Assembly (NCBI RefSeq): GCF_001598055.1
Contig: NZ_CP014845.1
Coordinates: 1,860,001-1,924,000, forward strand
Direction: 5' to 3'
Source of the DNA: Cupriavidus nantongensis
GTDB lineage: Bacteria; Pseudomonadota; Gammaproteobacteria; Burkholderiales; Burkholderiaceae
Length of the DNA: 64,000 nt
The position numbers were made by a program, and so were the translations under genes. Below the pieces are notes generated by a model. That model searched no databases. It was not told the origin of the DNA and was given only the letters and a program-made list of their open reading frames with translations. This document shows, in pieces, positions 61,609-64,000 of this stretch; position 1 is the first letter of the stretch, and each line of letters begins with the position of its first letter.

Positions 61609-63159
61609 ATGAAGATCCGCGCCCAGGTAGCCATGGTGCTGAACCTCGACAAGTGCATCGGCTGCCATACCTGCTCCGTCACCTGCAAGAACGTCTGGAC
61701 CAGCCGCGACGGGGTCGAGTACGCGTGGTTCAACAACGTCGAGACCAAGCCCGGCATCGGCTATCCCAAGGAATGGGAGAACCAGGACAAGTGGCAGGGC
61801 GGCTGGCGCCGCAACGCCGACGGCACGCTCGAGCCGCGCCAGGGCGGCAAGCTGAAGATCCTGGCGAACCTGTTCGCCAATCCCAACCTGCCGGCGATCG
61901 ACGAATACTACGAGCCCTTCACCTACGACTACGAGCACCTGCAGAAGGCGCCGCTGTCGCAGACCCCGCCCACCGCGCGCCCGGTCTCGGTACTGACCGG
62001 CCGCAAGATGGAAAAGATCGAGTGGGGCCCGAACTGGGAAGACGACCTCGGCGGCGAGTTCAGTTCGCGCGGCCGCGACAAGCTGTTCGACGACGTGCAG
62101 AAGGAGATGTACTCGACCTTCGAGAACACCTTCATGATGTACCTGCCGCGCCTGTGCGAACACTGCCTGAACCCGGCCTGCGTGGCCTCGTGCCCGTCGG
62201 GCTCGATCTACAAGCGCGAGGACGACGGCATCGTGCTGGTCGATCAGGACAAGTGCCGCGGCTGGCGCATGTGCATCTCGGGCTGCCCGTACAAGAAGAT
62301 CTATTTCAACTGGCAGAGCGGCAAGGCCGAGAAATGCCTGTTCTGCTATCCGCGCATCGAGGCCGGCCAGCCCACGGTCTGCTCCGAGACCTGCGTCGGC
62401 CGTATCCGCTACCTCGGCGTGATGCTGTACGACGCCGATCGCATCGAGCAGGCCGCGTCGGTGCCCGACGAGCGCGACCTGTACCAGTCGCAGCTCGACG
62501 TGTTCCTCGACCCGCATGATCCCGAGGTGCAGGCCGAGGCGCTGCGCCAGGGCATCCCGCAAAGCTGGCTCGATGCCGCGCGCAAGTCGCCGGTCTACAA
62601 GATGGCGTGCGAGTGGAAGGTCGCGTTCCCGCTGCACCCGGAATACCGCACGCTGCCGATGGTCTGGTACATCCCGCCGCTGTCGCCGATCCAGTCGGCG
62701 GCCGAAGCCGGCCACATGGGCATGAACGGCATCATCCCCGACGTCAAGAGCCTGCGCATCCCGGTCAGGTACCTGGCCAACCTGCTGACCGCGGGCGACG
62801 TGATGCCGGTGCTGTCGGCGCTGGACCGCATGCTGGCGATGCGCGCCTACAAGCGCTCGCAGGTGGTGGACGGCGTACAGGACCTCGACGTGCTGAAACA
62901 GGTGGGCCTGACGCCCGCGCAGGTCGAGGACATGTACCAGACCATGGCGATCGCCAACTACGAGGACCGCTTCGTGATCCCGTCCTCGCACAAGGAGATG
63001 GTCGAGGACAGCTTCAACGACAAGGCCAGCTGCGGCTTTACCTTCGGCAACGGCTGCTCGGGCGGCACCTCGGACGGCGCGCTGTTCGGCAAGAAGCCGC
63101 AGGGCAGCGTGCATTTCGTCGACATGCCGAAGTCGCGCAAGAAGGCCGTGATGAGCTGA
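61609..63159 (+). CDS. narH: Respiratory nitrate reductase, beta subunit NarH
   Basis: 516 residues. It carries four Cys groups for one [3Fe-4S] and three [4Fe-4S] clusters: CIGCHTCSVTC, CEHCLNPACVASC, CRGWRMCISGC (Trp replacing one Cys, as expected for the 3Fe cluster) and CLFCYPRIEAGQPTVCSETC. It passes electrons from NarI to NarG. It starts one base after narG and is followed by narJ after 27 bases. A GGAAGGAG precedes the ATG. Confidence 0.98.
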   Translation: MKIRAQVAMVLNLDKCIGCHTCSVTCKNVWTSRDGVEYAWFNNVETKPGIGYPKEWENQDKWQGGWRRNADGTLEPRQGGKLKILANLFANPNLPAIDEYYEPFTYDYEHLQKAPLSQTPPTARPVSVLTGRKMEKIEWGPNWEDDLGGEFSSRGRDKLFDDVQKEMYSTFENTFMMYLPRLCEHCLNPACVASCPSGSIYKREDDGIVLVDQDKCRGWRMCISGCPYKKIYFNWQSGKAEKCLFCYPRIEAGQPTVCSETCVGRIRYLGVMLYDADRIEQAASVPDERDLYQSQLDVFLDPHDPEVQAEALRQGIPQSWLDAARKSPVYKMACEWKVAFPLHPEYRTLPMVWYIPPLSPIQSAAEAGHMGMNGIIPDVKSLRIPVRYLANLLTAGDVMPVLSALDRMLAMRAYKRSQVVDGVQDLDVLKQVGLTPAQVEDMYQTMAIANYEDRFVIPSSHKEMVEDSFNDKASCGFTFGNGCSGGTSDGALFGKKPQGSVHFVDMPKSRKKAVMS

Positions 63160-63186
63160 ACGCCAGCGAACGAACCGGAGAACGAC

Positions 63187-63852
63187 ATGCCCCTCTATCC
63201 CATCCTGAGCGCGCTGCTCGGCTATCCCGAGCAGGAACTGCTCGACGCGCTGTCCGAGATCGACGCCGCGCTGGCCGAATGGCCGCAGGCGCGCGAGTTG
63301 CTGGCGCCGGTGACCGACCTGCTGCGCAGCGAGACGCTGATCACGCTGCAGGAAAACTATGTCGCCACCTTCGACCGCAACCCGGCGCACTCGCTGCACC
63401 TGTTCGAGCACGTGCACGGCGAAAGCCGCGACCGCGGCCAGGCCATGGTCGACTTGATCGACGAGTACCGGCGCGCGGGCTTCGAGCCCGCGGCGTCCGA
63501 GCTGCCCGACTACGTGCCGCTGTTCCTGGAGTTCCTCGGCGCGCTCGCGGCCGACGGTAACGAGGCGCGCGCCGAACAGCTGCTGGGCGAGGCCATCCAC
63601 GTGCTGGCCGCGATCGGCGACCGGCTCGCGCGCAACCAGAGCCCCTACGCCGGCGTGTTCGCAGTGCTGCGCACGCTCACCGACGTGCAGCCGCAACCGC
63701 AGCAGGAGCCGCCGGTGCGCGACATGGACGAGGCGCTGGAAACCTTCGGCCCCGGCGCCGACGGCGTGGAGCCGCTGCTGGCCCCGCACACCGGGCCGCA
63801 GGCGGTGAAGTTCTATCCGCGCGGCACGGCACCAGCGCCTGCTGCTTGCTGA
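63187..63852 (+). CDS. narJ: Nitrate reductase assembly chaperone NarJ
   Basis: 221 residues of the NarJ/DmsD-type helical chaperone, which helps insert the molybdenum cofactor into NarG before membrane attachment. Family features are LSALLGYPEQELLDAL, ENYVATFDRNPAHSLHLFEHVHGESRDRG (key FDR, SLHLFEH and GESRDRG), AASELPDYVPLFLEFL and the C-terminal Glu-rich part. Its stop is followed by a 135-bp repeat rather than directly by narI, which must start beyond the window if it is here at all. Confidence 0.95.
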   Translation: MPLYPILSALLGYPEQELLDALSEIDAALAEWPQARELLAPVTDLLRSETLITLQENYVATFDRNPAHSLHLFEHVHGESRDRGQAMVDLIDEYRRAGFEPAASELPDYVPLFLEFLGALAADGNEARAEQLLGEAIHVLAAIGDRLARNQSPYAGVFAVLRTLTDVQPQPQQEPPVRDMDEALETFGPGADGVEPLLAPHTGPQAVKFYPRGTAPAPAAC

Positions 63853-63865
63853 CATGCCTGCGCGA

Positions 63866-64000
63866 GCCGATTGTGTTCTCCCCTCTTCCGCAGGCGGGAG
63901 AGAGGCGGGGGTGAGGGCGGGAGCTTCAACGAAGCGCCGGTGCTTAAACCACCCCTCACCCTGCCCTCTCCCCCTGAGGGGAGAGGGAAACACAATCGGC
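63866..64000. repeat. Composite REP-like element with terminal inverted repeats, between narJ and the window end
   Basis: GCCGATTGTGTT at 63866-63877 is exactly complemented by AACACAATCGGC at 63989-64000. Inside are two REP-like units facing each other: one hairpin near 63880-63903 followed by GGGGGTGAGGGCGGG, and one preceded by CCCCTCACCCTG with a hairpin near 63965-63987. The head-to-head order equals that of the pair at 38071-38205. The element has no coding capacity. Confidence 0.88.

Noticed and set aside
56292..61757. Two very long minus-strand open frames opposite narK2 and narG
   Set aside because: They are fully antisense to NarK2 and NarG, which are unmistakable by length and catalytic motifs. 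The antisense translations have no recognisable fold.

Overview
The window is about 64 kb of very GC-rich DNA with dense coding. Its gene content (hopanoid synthesis, Sox-type sulfur oxidation, nar nitrate respiration, several LysR and IclR regulators, a short H-NS-like protein) fits a Burkholderiales member of the Cupriavidus/Ralstonia group. That assignment comes from recognising protein families; no database was searched. No rRNA, tRNA, CRISPR array or phage was seen. The only complete insertion sequence is one IS481-type element.

Layout. 0-1.35 kb: the 5' part of a pelA-like exopolysaccharide gene, leaving the window on the left. 1.35-2.55 kb: a long non-coding stretch, then a cold-shock gene with a structured leader and a clean terminator. 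2.7-6.4 kb: a hopanoid operon (hpnD, shc, hpnG). 6.4-7.6 kb: a YegD-like Hsp70 relative. 7.8-12.3 kb: a class III CoA-transferase coupled to a citryl-CoA-lyase-like protein, a diguanylate cyclase and an IclR regulator. 12.5-14.2 kb: small genes, including an HTH-only LysR fragment and a methyltransferase.

14.2-27.7 kb is an organosulfur island. On the minus strand are a NitT/TauT-type ABC transporter, a TauD-like dioxygenase and soxCD. Diverging on the plus strand are a second sulfonate-type transporter with two permeases, a second TauD-like dioxygenase, an FMN-dependent monooxygenase and metY. The inferred logic is import of sulfonates or sulfate esters, oxygenolytic release of sulfite, periplasmic oxidation of reduced sulfur by SoxCD, and sulfide incorporation by MetY. 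The two minus-strand units share upstream sequence words.

27.7-29.0 kb holds the IS481-type element, inserted in the loop of a repetitive hairpin that occurs four more times (38.1 kb twice, 63.9 kb twice). 29-31.6 kb: ybhN-clsB phospholipid genes. 31.8-34.5 kb: an orphan MetQ-like binding protein, an SDR and a LysR regulator. 34.7-38.0 kb: a 2-oxoacid dehydrogenase E1alpha-E1beta-E2 operon. 38.3-41.6 kb: a small RHH protein, a SulP transporter, UspA and a 1-Cys peroxiredoxin. 41.9-46 kb: CheV, an uncharacterised MoaD-like/beta-propeller pair and small proteins. 46.4-53.5 kb: a purine permease, a VOC protein, an H-NS-like protein, a lipoprotein, AraC and LysR regulators and an MFS exporter. 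53.5-64 kb: nnrS, then narK1-narK2-narG-narH-narJ. A 135-bp palindromic repeat follows narJ, where narI would be expected.

Most worth following up: the MoaD-like/beta-propeller pair, the transposon-in-repeat insertion, the repeat separating narJ from narI, two intergenic ATATCCAC inverted repeats, and the CoA-transferase/citryl-CoA lyase pair with a candidate IclR operator.
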